A stretch of 64,000 nucleotides of DNA. Source: Eublepharis macularius (taxonomy: Eukaryota > Chordata > Lepidosauria > Squamata > Eublepharidae). The notes below the pieces were generated by a model, which was given only the letters and a program-made list of their open reading frames with translations, did not search any database and was not told the origin of the DNA. The stretch is taken from contig NC_072801.1 of assembly GCF_028583425.1 (NCBI RefSeq), positions 66,045,766 through 66,109,765 of the forward strand, in the 5' to 3' direction. Below, one piece after another: positions 42,917-54,064 of the stretch (within the stretch, counting starts at the first letter, position 1; every line of letters starts with the position of its first letter). A program made the translations under genes and the position numbers.

Positions 42917-45900
42917 GGCTCAGATCACAACCCAATTATGTGGAAATTTGGAAAAAGGAGAAAAAGGAAAGCATGGAGAATAAATGAGGACTTGTTACAG
43001 GAAAGAGAGAATATGGAAATACTGAGAAGAGAGACAAAGTTTTTTATACAATACAACGTGAATAAAGAAGTACCAACCAACAAAGTTTGGGATGCGTATA
43101 AGGCGGTTGTAAGGGGCATACTAATGGACTTAAATGGTAGAGCAAGAAAGAAGAAAGAGGAGAAAAGACAAGAGATTGAGGAGAAAATAAAAGCCAAAGA
43201 AATTCAGCTAAAAAAGAGACCAGGGAAAAAGAAGGTATACCAGGAAATCAAAATACTTCAAGAACAGCTAACAGCAATGAGCAATAAAGAATTGGAGTGG
43301 AATCTTAAAAGACTGAATCAAAAAGCGTTTGAGGGTGCTAACAAACCTGGGAAATACCTGGCATGGCAATTGAAGAAGAAAAGGGAAAAGAAAATAATAA
43401 ATAAAATATGTGAAGATAACAAAACGTATTTAGAGCAGACTACCATTAGTAGAGCCTTTTATAAATTCTACGCTAAGCTGTATAATAAAAAAGAAGTAAA
43501 CAAAGAATCAATAGCATCATACCTGGAGAAAACCAAACTTCCAGAAATCTCGGAAGCTTGGAGAAATAAGTTGAACAGTGAAGTAACTGACGAGGAAATA
43601 AGCAAGGCAATACAATCCGCAAATCTAGGAAAGGCGCCAGGGCCAGATGGACTTACGGCTAAATTTTATAAGACAATGGCCAATGAACTGGCACCATTCC
43701 TAAAAGAGGTGATGAATGGAGTTTTTAGGGATCAAAGGATTCCAGATACTTGGAGTGAAGCGAATATATCATTGATCCCAAAAGAGGGCCAAGACCTGAC
43801 TAACGTGAAAAATTATAGACCTATATCACTACTCAATAATGACTATAAAATTTTTGCGAAGATATTGGCGGAGAGATTGAAGGGGTGGCTCTCGGAAGTC
43901 ATAGAGGAGGAACAAGCAGGCTTTTTGCCAGACAGACAAATAAGAGATAATTTAAGGACAGTGATCAATGCTATTGAATATTATGATAAGCGTTGTGACA
44001 AAGAGGTTGGTTTCTTCTTTGTAGACGCTGAAAAAGCGTTTGACAATTTAAACTGGGACTTTATGTTTGCCACTATGGAAAAGCTACAATTGGGAGAAAG
44101 ATTCATCAGAGCAATTAAGGAAATTTACAGAGACCAGACTGCAGCAATTGTGGTGAATGATGAATTGACCAAGAAATTGACGATTAGTAAAGGAACAAGA
44201 CAAGGTTGCCCGTTATCTCCATTGTTGTTCATTTTAGTATTGGAGATTCTGATGATACAAATACGTCAAGATGAGGAAATTCGTGGAATAAAAATAAAGG
44301 ACTATTCATACAAGGTCAGAGCATTTGCGGATGACATAATGTTAATTGTAGAGGACCCATTGGAGAACATGCCAAAAGTGATAGATAAGATCAAGGAGTT
44401 TGGAGACTTGGCAGGTTTTTATATCAACAAAAAGAAGTCAAAGATATTATGTAAAAATATGACTAAGCAGAAACAACAATTGTTAACGGAAACAACGGAT
44501 TGTGAAGTAACAAGCAAAGTGAAATATTTGGGAGTTGAACTGACTGCAAAGAATATAGACTTATTCAAAAACAACTATGAAAAACTATGGACTCAGATAG
44601 AGAGAGACTTGATCAAATGGAATAGACTGAATTTGTCATGGTTGGGCAGGATTGCAGCAGTTAAGATGAATGTGTTACCAAGAGTAATGTTTTTGCTACA
44701 GACAATACCAATCATCAGAGACTCTAAACAATTTGAAAAATGGCAGAGGAAAATATCAGATTTTGTTTGGGCAGGCAAGAAGCCTCGAGTGAAAGTAAAA
44801 GTCTTACAAGATGCAAAGGAAAGAGGCGGAATGCAACTGCCCAATCTGAGACTTTACCATGATGCAATCTGCCTAGTTTGGTTGAAAGAGTGGATGACAC
44901 TAAAGAACAAGAAACTATTAGCCCTAGAGGGATATAAAAATTTTTTTGGATGGCACGCATACCTATGGCATGACAAAGTAAAGGTCAACTCGATGTTCCT
45001 GCACCATTTTGTACGGAGAAGTCTATATATAATCTGGAAGAAGTACAGAATTTACTTACAAGAAGGAACCCCCTTGTGGGTGGTTCCATATGAGGTGATA
45101 GATCCGAGAGCTGTGGATAATGAACAACAATGTTTAACGTACAAAGAAATAACTAAAACTGAAGCATCTAAACTTAGAATAAAGACGCAAGGGGAACTAT
45201 CACCTAATTACGACTGGTTCCAGTATAGACAGATTAGAGATTTATATAATTCGGACTCTGTAAAGGGGGGCATACGAACAGAGAACTCGGAACTAGAGCA
45301 GACCCTTCTTAAAGAAGACAAGAAAAGAATATCCAAGGTATACCAAGTACTGTTGAAATGGTATACCGAGGACGAGACAGTTAAAACACAGATGGTGAAA
45401 TGGGCTATAAATTTTAATAAAGAAATAACAATGGAGGCATGGGAATACTTGTGGAAAACTACAATAAAGACAACGACATGTACTAATATTAAAGAGAACA
45501 TTTACAAAATGATCTATCGTTGGTACATGACACCAAAGAAGATTGCGCTAGGGAATTTGAATACTTCTAATAAATGCTGGAAATGTAAGAAGCATGAGGG
45601 CTCCCTTTATCATATGTGGTGGTCATGTGAGGTAGCCAGGCAGTACTGGGGGGAAATAATAAGAGAAATGAGTGAAATTTTACAGTTTCAAATAAATAAG
45701 AACCCAGAACTCCTGCTACTAAACTTGGGAATGGAGGGAATTCCAGCCCATCATAGGACGTTAATATTTTATATGACAGCAGCAGCTAGACTTTTGTATG
45801 CGCAAAAATGGAAAGTACGAGAAGTGCCAACTATTGAAGATTGGATCTACAAATTGCTGTACATGGCCGAAATGGACAAGATGACAAGAAAACTGAGAAA

Positions 45901-46003
45901 TCTGGACTCAGGGCAGTTTAACACAGACTGGGAGAAGCTGAAACAATATTTGGAGAAGAAATGGGAGGTGGGAGGAAAACTGTGGCAGTTTGAGAACTAC
46001 TGA
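42917..46003 (+). CDS. L1 ORF2 protein, RT and C-terminal domain (endonuclease lost)
   Basis: The frame is open from the truncation point. It starts GSDHNPI, the last motif of the L1 apurinic endonuclease, then runs 1021 codons from the first ATG (42938) to TGA 46001. RT motifs include GPDGLTAKFYK, LIPKEGQDLTNVKNYRPISL, DAEKAFDNLNW, GTRQGCPLSPLLF and the catalytic FADD (RAFADDIMLI). A cysteine-rich CWKCKKHEGSLYHMWWSC closes the C-terminal part. It would copy L1 RNA, but without ORF1, promoter and endonuclease it is a dead-on-arrival copy, although the RT itself is undamaged. Lizard L1 frames like this are also the source of the fragments at 2233, 21640 and 26120. Confidence 0.93.
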   Translation, partial: GSDHNPIMWKFGKRRKRKAWRINEDLLQERENMEILRRETKFFIQYNVNKEVPTNKVWDAYKAVVRGILMDLNGRARKKKEEKRQEIEEKIKAKEIQLKKRPGKKKVYQEIKILQEQLTAMSNKELEWNLKRLNQKAFEGANKPGKYLAWQLKKKREKKIINKICEDNKTYLEQTTISRAFYKFYAKLYNKKEVNKESIASYLEKTKLPEISEAWRNKLNSEVTDEEISKAIQSANLGKAPGPDGLTAKFYKTMANELAPFLKEVMNGVFRDQRIPDTWSEANISLIPKEGQDLTNVKNYRPISLLNNDYKIFAKILAERLKGWLSEVIEEEQAGFLPDRQIRDNLRTVINAIEYYDKRCDKEVGFFFVDAEKAFDNLNWDFMFATMEKLQLGERFIRAIKEIYRDQTAAIVVNDELTKKLTISKGTRQGCPLSPLLFILVLEILMIQIRQDEEIRGIKIKDYSYKVRAFADDIMLIVEDPLENMPKVIDKIKEFGDLAGFYINKKKSKILCKNMTKQKQQLLTETTDCEVTSKVKYLGVELTAKNIDLFKNNYEKLWTQIERDLIKWNRLNLSWLGRIAAVKMNVLPRVMFLLQTIPIIRDSKQFEKWQRKISDFVWAGKKPRVKVKVLQDAKERGGMQLPNLRLYHDAICLVWLKEWMTLKNKKLLALEGYKNFFGWHAYLWHDKVKVNSMFLHHFVRRSLYIIWKKYRIYLQEGTPLWVVPYEVIDPRAVDNEQQCLTYKEITKTEASKLRIKTQGELSPNYDWFQYRQIRDLYNSDSVKGGIRTENSELEQTLLKEDKKRISKVYQVLLKWYTEDETVKTQMVKWAINFNKEITMEAWEYLWKTTIKTTTCTNIKENIYKMIYRWYMTPKKIALGNLNTSNKCWKCKKHEGSLYHMWWSCEVARQYWGEIIREMSEILQFQINKNPELLLLNLGMEGIPAHHRTLIFYMTAAARLLYAQKWKVREVPTIEDWIYKLLYMAEMDKMTRKLRNLDSGQFNTDWEKLKQYLEKKWEVGGKLWQFENY

Positions 46004-46673
46004 AGTATAATAAAATGTAGAGGGGGGTGACTTTACCGGGGGAGGAAGAGATAAATGTGAATTTATAAGCAGTTAGATTAACAGATTGATATATATATAG
46101 ATATATATAGGTTAATAGATAGAACATTGATAGAAAATAATTAATGATAAGGTTTAAATATAAGGATTGAGTAACCAACAGTATTTTCTTTCTTTGATAA
46201 GATCTATATAATGCACCAAACTGAATATACAGAAGAGTCAAATTGATTGACTATGTGATGAGCTATATAGAATTACCATAAAAAGATAGAATGAGTAATA
46301 TATAGAGAATAAGTCAAATTGTTTGATTTAAATGTAAGATTTTTATGGTTTATGATATATAGGTTTATGATATATAGAAATGTTTAAAAATGGAAAATGG
46401 GATAAATTGTTTATCCAAGATGGAAACAAAGACTTACAGTTTGGGTATATAACAAGAAAAGTAGTTAAGGATGTACTGCTTAATATAATGGAGAATGTAT
46501 ACCTGTTTTAGATAGAGGAAATTAATAGAAGTAAGGGAAAAGGGACAAAGGGTGGGAAAGCTGTTGGAAGTCAACAAAAGGGGGGGAAAGGGAGGGGGTT
46601 AGAAATGAAAAATTTGGGAAAAATAGAATGTAAATGTAAAAATAATGGATTCTAACCCAATAAAAATTTTTTT
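46004..46673 (+). other. L1 3' UTR
   Basis: A/T-rich, with short tatatata tracts near 46090 and G-runs near 46580. It ends before the A-tail. Confidence 0.8.
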
Positions 46674-46857
46674 CAAAAAAAAAAAACAAACTGACAGTTA
46701 TAAGGAGCCCTCTGTGATCACCCTTTTTCTATGCAGTTGGTGCTTTTTTTTTGGGGTGTCAGACTTTGTCAATGGTTCTTGATCATCGTTGTCACTCTTA
46801 ACACAGATAATTTCCAAATTATTTTTGTGCACAGCTTCCTCCCCTCCACCCTGATTT

Positions 46858-46863
46858 AATAAA
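46858..46863 (+). terminator. Polyadenylation signal, Harbinger transposase gene
   Basis: AATAAA about 170 bp past the L1 insertion. Without the L1 it would sit about 200 bp after the transposase stop, a normal distance. Confidence 0.55.
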
Positions 46864-46869
46864 TGTCTT

Positions 46870-48119
46870 TATGGTCTATGCATCTTTTGTTTTAATTAAT
46901 CCTGGAGGTTGGTTGTCCTGTGGTGAAATGAATGGCTCAGGAAATAGTGATGTGTGGGTTTCTCACTTGAAATTGCAAGATAGGTTTTACACGTTGGTAA
47001 AGCACCATATCGATGGCCCTGAATTTTCAGCTCCAACACCATTATAACAATGCATGTCAAAATGTTCGGATAGTGCCTCAATCTGTGGATCATTTTGCAC
47101 CACACTGTAGATGACAGCAAATTTTTTGATTCCAAGCATAAACAAGTTTAGAGTCACACCAGTTTGCAAAGTCAGCCATTCATATAGCGGTCTATAAAGC
47201 TTGTGGGTTTACAGTTTGTCCAGGGAATAACATGTCAGCGACAATCACTTATTGCCACCTCCTCCATGACCTATTAACACATGCACTGTTTGTGGCTGCA
47301 CTGCTCAAAGTTTGCATCACCAACGTCCCATTTAAGTGGTGATCTCTCAACGGTGATGGAGAGGATACCCCTACTGTTAACTGACAACCAGGGTGCAGTA
47401 ATCTCATGCTTATGCTCTCTGAATTGATATTGTCCTTTTCTTCCACAGTCCCCCCACAGAAAAGAATTCCAGTTACATCTGCCTGCGGCTTAATCGATAA
47501 AAATAAATTTGCCACAATCTTTTCAACTCCCCTGCCAACTGTCCGTTCCAGAGTACTATTCTGTCCGTTCCACCCCCCCCCCCACCCACCAAAGCATCTA
47601 TAGCTTTTCAAAAACCTTCTATTTCACAAGTGCAGGGAAGACTTCATATGCAGAGGAAATTCTCTGTCCCGTTTGTGCCCAATGTTATTGCCAAAAACAA
47701 ACAAACAGGGTATTGATGTTGTATTTTGTTCAGATACATGACTGCCCCTCCAAATTTACTTCTACTGTGATTTGTAAGAGACAACGGCTACTCAGTGGGG
47801 GGGGGATGGCAGAGGATCTCTTCGTTCAATTTACTCATATTAAACGTGCGTGAAAAAGAGGCAGAGAGGGGTTTCCTTGACATGTGTGCACATAGTATTC
47901 GTGTCTTCCTGTAAGCACTCTGAACCACCCCCACAATTGCACTTTTGCAAATAATCATAGATTGAGCATGCAATCTCTTGTATGTTCTCTTATGCGAGCT
48001 CTTAATGTGAGGGAGATGACGCGTACTGATCTGCGGCCTCCGTCCCTTTTGACTATTTCTGGAGCATGCTCAATAACGGTCCCGCTCTTTTCCGATAGAC
48101 CGATTTATAACCGGATAAA
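46870..48119. other. Harbinger interior between transposase and first Myb/SANT-like gene
   Basis: No assigned gene. Two minus-strand frames read like protein (46987-47169, with LNLFMLGIKKFAVIYSVVQ; and 47249-47611), but I see no convincing start or shared splice pair. The plus-strand promoter for the gene at 48120 should lie near its end. Confidence 0.4.
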
Positions 48120-50364
48120 ATGGCTGCCCGAAGGGGTGCATTTTGGAAGGACGATGAAGTTGAGACCCTTCTCTTGGTGCTTCTACAGTCAGGGAAAGCT
48201 GCCCGTCTGATGACAAGCACTCATCTCCCCACAAAGCTTATTTTCAGAGTGGCAGCGAGGAAAATGACAGAGCGAGGCTTCCCCAGAACAACGGAGCAAT
48301 GCCGTTCTAAGTTTAAACGGGTGAAGTCCTCATTCTTTGAAGCCTTGGAGGCATGGCAAAGCATTCCTCAGCAAAGCGGAAAACCACCTTACTTTGCCTC
48401 CATGATGAGGATGTGGGAGAAAGCTGGTCGCCCGAGTTGGAGGGACCGTCGCCATGCAGGTGAGTCAATTATTTTATTTTATTTTATTTTTATTTCTGTT
48501 GTAAAAGGTTCGTGATCTGATAAAAAATAACAGAGAAGTGTGCAATGGTTGTTCTCCTTCCTGTAAGCTTTCACACCAGAACGGTCTCCATATCAGATGT
48601 CTCTGAAATGGAGAGGCGTTCACTGATGATAGCTTGCATGTCACCTTTTCTTAATGTGTTGAGATCAAGCGGGAGAGGACAGTTCGGAACATATGTGTGG
48701 TGATAATTTTCCGAAACACAAGAGCATGAGCATCCTTTCCTGTAACGGGTAGGAAGGGATGACTTCCCTGATGTGATCCCTCATTTGTGGTACTTCTCCA
48801 AGTTCCAGGAACGCAATGTGTCTACTCACTAAACATGCCATGTTAACACAACGCTTGGTCAGGTGGGCTTGAATGGCTGGTATTGTTTTATAAAAAATAT
48901 TACCGCTCTTAGGACCCTTGTGGATTGAGTGCACACAGCAAAGTATGGCCCAATCCAACTTTTCACCACCACTGTTGTATGCTGCCAATGGCATGGAATC
49001 TCTGCCTGTTAAAAAAAAGGGACACCAACGAGACATGCCATCCTTTGTGTGAACATTGGATGCAATTAGAAATTTCTAACATTTTAATTGAAAAATAGTT
49101 CCGGGAGTGCATTTTTTTTTCTGGCTGGGTCATCTGTAGGTGAAAAGTGGTGGCCAATTTGTGAGACTTTAGGGAAACGCACATTCTGTGGAGCCACTCC
49201 GGGTTCAGAAATGGCTTAGGTAGAAATGGAAGTCAACATGCCCATTCTCTCTCTCCATGCAGCTCTTAGCTGAGGAAGAGAGAGGCAGCCATTTCCCGGG
49301 GGGAGTGTGCGTGACCCCTCAGTTGCAGGAGAAGAGCGACAGGCTTCTGGAGGCTCACCAGAGCAGGAACAGCTGGCCGTGACTGAAGGTGGTGCAGGAG
49401 GTATGAGTGCAAACTGGTCCTTCAGTAAACACATCTCTTACATTGCTCAAATTGTGAGTAACGTCAAATTGTTCTCAAGAGTGTCCCCACATCTTGCCAT
49501 TCATCCAGCCCACGAGTATATCTTTTCCATGTACCCTTGGCATTCATGAATTTTGACTGCCCATTGCCCATGTTTTGTAGTCCATGTTTGATACTTGGCT
49601 TTGAGATGTTGCCCAGTGTATGAGACATGATGACACCTTAAACTGTGGCCAAAACTTTGAACCCAACAGTGGTGCTCTGTCCTGCAAAATTTGTATAACT
49701 ACTGGACATTTATCCCTCAATCAACAGGGGCACTCATCTCAAAAAAATCATTTTTGTTCTCCTGATTGACAGCGGCCACAGGAGCACAGGAGACCTCAGG
49801 AGAGATCACAGAAGGGGAAGCTCCTAGCACAAGTGGGCACATTACCGGCACTGCAAATGCAACCGAAGATTCTGAGGATGTGTGTGCTACCATCGCTGGG
49901 ATGGAGCTGCGCATCATGAACACCAGTAAGTCCAACTACACAACACCTGTGATAACACAATATTTAATCACATTCTCCTTGTTTCGGTTAGATTGCCCAA
50001 ATGTGTTGTTATGTGCAGGACTGTTTATGGGATAGAAAGACTGATCCTCTTGATTGACATCCTGTGGTTTCCACAAAAATTCTCTCGCAGACTGCAAAAC
50101 CACTTTTTTCACGGTGCCACTAAAGATTTGCATCATAGAGACTGCCTAGTTCAGGACACCACTTTCTCTGAGAACTACTTAATTTTCCTGATATAATGGA
50201 TAAACACATGATTTCTGTTTTCCATAGTGAACAAGATAGAAGTGAGAGTTACTCGCTTAGAAAAGGCAATGGCACGTAACAGCAGGCGGCTGCAGCTACT
50301 GGAGAGGGGTGCCAGAGAGAAGACTCACCTAGCAGACACCGTCCAAAGACGACAGGAACCCTAG
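48120..50364 (+). CDS. Harbinger Myb/SANT-like DNA-binding protein B
   Basis: Four proposed exons: 48120-48459, about 49275-49400, 49773-49925, 50228-50364. Exon 1 (113 codons from ATG 48120) is a trihelix Myb/SANT-like domain: FWKDDEVETLL, then ERGFPRTTEQCRSKFKRVK, and YFASMMRMWEKAG. Exon 3 is acidic and Ser/Thr-rich; exon 4 is a short coiled coil (RLEKAMARNSRRLQLLERG) ending TAG 50362. Donors GTGAGT, GTATGA and GTAAGT are clear and phases fit. The weak spot is the start of exon 2: the best-looking acceptor (CATGCAG, 49262) gives TGA after three codons, whereas a poorer AG at 49274 keeps the frame. Such proteins bind element ends and carry transposase into the nucleus. Confidence 0.7.
48665..49017 (-). 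CDS. Unassigned minus-strand exon-like frame inside gene B intron 1
   Basis: About 115 open codons ending TGA 48665, preceded on the minus strand by a strong acceptor-like tract (cccttttttttaacag). The reading contains LDWAILCCVHSIHKGPKSG and VINMAC-like, cysteine-rich sequence. No homologue recognised. Could be the last exon of a further transposon gene, or chance. Confidence 0.3.
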
Positions 50365-50471
50365 GAAATAACAGTTATCATCCCACATAGTACCCTGTAC
50401 ACAGTTTATAAAATGAAAGTTATATTGTTATGAATAGTTCTTTATTGAATGTTCACGTTCTGAAGTTTGTT

Positions 50472-50488
50472 AATAAAAAGGTTTTATT
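50472..50488. terminator. Facing polyadenylation signals of genes B and C
   Basis: AATAAA at 50472-50477 on the plus strand (108 nt after the gene B stop), and TTTATT at 50483-50488, i.e. AATAAA on the minus strand, about 125 nt after the gene C stop. The two convergent genes end almost back to back. Confidence 0.65.
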
Positions 50489-50610
50489 TTTCTGTGAACT
50501 GTCTATCCAACTGAGAAATTGGTTAAAATAACTTTCAAAAACTCTTTTTCACTAAAGTTACATGCATGCTCTCTGCAGCAGGTATTCAAAGTGTGTCACA
50601 AAACATCCAG

Positions 50611-53075
50611 CTACATTGTTAGACAGTCCCTTGCCTTGCCAACACAGGAACGTTTGGGATGCCCCGCTCTATCTTGATGTGCGGACATTACATGCGGTTC
50701 TGGTGCCGCAGAAACCACTCTTGGTGTATCCCGCTGATGAAGTACAGCCTCTCCCATGTTGTTTAGTGCGGTCACCGCACATCTGAACAGCTCCAAATGC
50801 TGAGTAAAAGTCTCCTGTAACACGAGTCTCTCCCACCTATTATCCTGCGTAAACTCACTATGCCACAGTCTGGCCTCCTGCTGCTTTTTTCGTCTCTCCT
50901 CCAACTCTGCCTTGTGTTCCTCGGAAGACTGGGCCATCATAGATTCCGCAACACTATACAGTCCAGCCGTTCTTCTACGACGGTTTCTGATGTTGGCAAG
51001 CCTCGTTCCAGGAGACAGCTCCGCAGCAGATCTCACATTGGATCCTAAGAGAGGGAGAGGAACAGATTTTTAAACTTGTAATGTTAACAAAGGGGAAAAA
51101 AAGAACAATGTTCTAACTCACCACTCAGCACACAGGACATGTTCACTAAGTCAACAAATCACTGTTTTGGCCCCCATGTTTGTTCCTTCGCAACAGTTCC
51201 CTCATGTTATGTTCAATCATACTGAAACACCGTGGATGTCTCAAATAAATTGGAAGTTGCTCTCTAGTTGCCATCTTAATAACCATGGTACATATTTGGC
51301 CCACTCAGAATTCTCAATCAGGAATTCTATACTTTGCTCACTTTGTCCACTCTCTGACAGTGAATTATGATGTGGACATGAACACACAGTGCTTATACAT
51401 TTTAAAAATATTCCAACTTATGTCTCTGCAGAAATGAGATTTTCAAGTCCACATGTGGCATGTCATGCCGCAGGCAGCACCAGTTGTTAAGTCACATGCA
51501 CGGTGCTTGGACAACATATCTCTTCAGATGTTCCAAGAAAACAAATTTATTTTCTATTCCCTTTAAAATGCTGATGCATGCTCCTCTCGTGGCAAGTGTC
51601 GGAACCGCAACACCTCTTTTTCCACAGGGTTCTGTGAAATGACTGTGAAACTTGCAATTCCCTTTTGTAAATGACCCCGATACGCACCATCTCTGGCATC
51701 AGGAGCAGCATTTTCTTTATCAGCCAGATCACCGTCACAGCCGGCTGGAGATAGGCTTCTTCCTGTAGCAATGCATAGGATGTCCGGGTTAATTTAAAGT
51801 ACATTAAAAAAAATTTTCTTTGGTTTTACAAATAGTAGAAATTTTTTCCGCTCTCCATCTTAGATTAATATGCACCTCATGCATCAAAGGTCCAAATAAA
51901 ACACTTTGTGATGCGAACCACATCCTGGGTGTGTATCATAAAACATAACCATGGTGTTGGTAGAGCCAAAATTCTAACATGTGCTTTTAAACTTGTTACT
52001 TTAATAAATGAAATACCACTGTGGACTTGTCACATTGGCCAAGATGAGATGGAGCACATCTATTCAGATACTGAAACCGTCATTGATCATTGCATGGAAC
52101 AGTCTTACCACTGCCATCAAGACCGTCAATTGTCACATCTGGGTCAGAAATCTGCGCTGTCATTGGTGGGTGTTCATGGTTGACAACTGTTTAGAGAGAA
52201 GAAAAGATAGCTTGACAGTATCCATATTTCTGCTGAAATGATGTGTGACAATCACAATCCAATAATTTTAGCTAATTCTGCAAAATTCAAGAGAGCACAG
52301 TTGTTTTCCAGGGCATTCTCTGTGACACTTCCAACCAACACAACAAACAACCAGGGTTATGTGTGCTTCATCAGATCCTAGCCTTAGAACGTCTATGCAA
52401 CATAGGATTGTGTTTCTTGTTTGTGGTGAGAGTGGAAGCGGCACGCCTGGTAAACACTTTTGTAGGTGTTGATTATCCAATGATGTTATCAACACAATTA
52501 ATTTATAGAATTGTTTTAAATGTTTGAATTGTCATTGAAACATTTGTTATCATAGTCAAATTAGCCTTACCTTCAGAGCATGGTGTTGAAGAGCGCAGAA
52601 GCCCCTGTTCCATGGTTATCATCTCATGGGAGAAGAGCTCCTCTGAACCCTCCTGCAATTCCAAGGCATTCCCCCTATTCTCTGACACCACCTGCAGGAC
52701 CATGCTTCTGGAAAGACGTTTGGGACGCACACTTGCGTCCCCTCTCAGAATACTATCCAGCTCTCGAAAATAGGGACAACTTATGGGAGCATTGCCCGAA
52801 TGGCTGTTGTGGGCAACAACCTTTTTGTATTCTAGGCGCATGGTCTTCGTTTTTGAGCGGCACTCCAAAGCAGATCGTTTGTGGCCTCTCAGTGCCATCT
52901 GCTCTGCCACTCGCACAAAGCAGTCAAAGTTACGATGGGAGCTTTTCAGAGCCTCCTGTATTTTTTCCTCTCCCCAACAACTAAGCAAATCTAAGATCTC
53001 CTTTTCCCTCCATGACGAACCTCTCACTCCCACGTTCTTGCTATGGGTAGACATTTTCCTTCGACCGCACTGCAA
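50611..53075 (-). CDS. Harbinger Myb/SANT-like DNA-binding protein C (intact)
   Basis: Two exons, 53075-52571 and 51044-50611, together 939 nt: 312 codons and stop. The intron has GTAAGG and a CTCTTAG acceptor, and the split Gly codon joins in frame. An alternative ATG is at 53054. Residues about 16-100 form a trihelix Myb/SANT-like domain (SSWREKEILDLLSCWGEEK, HKRSALECRSKTKTMRLEY, CPYFRELDSIL). The second exon encodes a charged coiled coil (KAELEERRKKQQEARLWH) and a basic tail. It differs clearly from protein B, so it is not a recent copy of it. Convergent with gene B. Likely a second DNA-binding or adaptor protein of the transposon; such genes are known sources of domesticated MSANTD-type proteins. 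Confidence 0.85.
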
Positions 53076-54064
53076 TCTGCCGAAAAGCTATCCGGATATC
53101 CGCTCGTGGAGATTTGTGGTTTGAAATTTTGAAACTCGCACCCAAATTTGCGCACGTTTTTTAAAAAGGATACTTTTGATATCGGGATGCAACCAGCATG
53201 CGCGCCAGGAAGAAAATACTCATTTGCACCATATCCAAATTTCGACATTAAATAACACAAACTGATGACATCGGATGAATGGATGACCACTCATAGTGGT
53301 CATGCATACATAGTGGTTATGCATTCATAGTGAAGCATGTCCCTTTAGACAGAGCCTGTGTCACATACTTCTCTCTTTGAGTGTAGCGCAGATCACTCAC
53401 ACTCTGCGCAATTTATTCAATCTCCATCCTCAGACCAAGCACAAAGATTCCTCATGTCTTTTGTAGTGGTCTATCGATACTTCGGTGAGGGAAACGAGCA
53501 AGTCCACACGGTGGCATTCACACTTTGGGATACTGTCAAGCATGGCATCGCAGCAACGCAAGAGAAGAAAAACACATCGAAATTGGAGTGGGGAAACCCT
53601 AAAATGAAACGCCAAATCACAAGACCAGAATAAATTTTTTATTCTTGTGTCATGGTTTTTTACTGCTTCTTTGAAATAACGCAATACTTCCTTTAAAAAA
53701 AAAAATTAAAAGGGCAACCGTGGCCACACAGTATGCATGTGAATTGATGACTTTCCCTTCCCCCTGATTATCCCGCAGAGGCAGTTCTTGACATCACGTG
53801 GGTTGGAGGCTCGCGGACAGCCGGGGGGGGGGGGAATGGCGTTTGTGACGCTGGCTAGAAAAAGCGGAATATGGATTCCTCATGTATCAGAGAAAATGCG
53901 TCAAAAAACCGTCATAGCATGGAAAATGCGGAAAAAGGGAGAGAGCGTTTGCAGCGGAAGCTTTGCGAGATAAGGACGGGATATTCGCGAATGGCTTATG
54001 GTGACGTGTGAACTTAAGCGAAATTGACTGGATGCTGCCGCTAACATGACGCGACAATAGGGGT
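53076..54064. other. Harbinger right end, promoter side of gene C
   Basis: Should hold the gene C promoter. A small plus-strand frame (53358-53633, ending PKMKRQITRPE) is followed by aataaatt; its coding status is unclear. G-run at 53823-53834. Confidence 0.4.

Larger units (their letters stand above)
42915..46686 (+). mobile_element. L1 LINE, 5'-truncated, with intact RT frame
   Basis: 3.77 kb ending in an A-tail (46674-46686) preceded by aataaaaa. Inserted between the Harbinger transposase stop (42877) and that gene's polyadenylation signal (46858). The perfect duplication, open frame and clean tail indicate a recent event, later than the Harbinger insertion. Confidence 0.95.
42897..46704 (+). 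repeat. Target-site duplication around the L1 insertion
   Basis: The 18-bp phrase caaactgacagttataag occurs at 42897-42914 and 46687-46704, immediately outside the L1 5' truncation point and its A-tail. Confidence 0.9.

Noticed and set aside
52008..52241. Plus-strand frame within the intron of gene C.
   Set aside because: Basic, Trp-rich, without domain or splice signals; lies in intron sequence.
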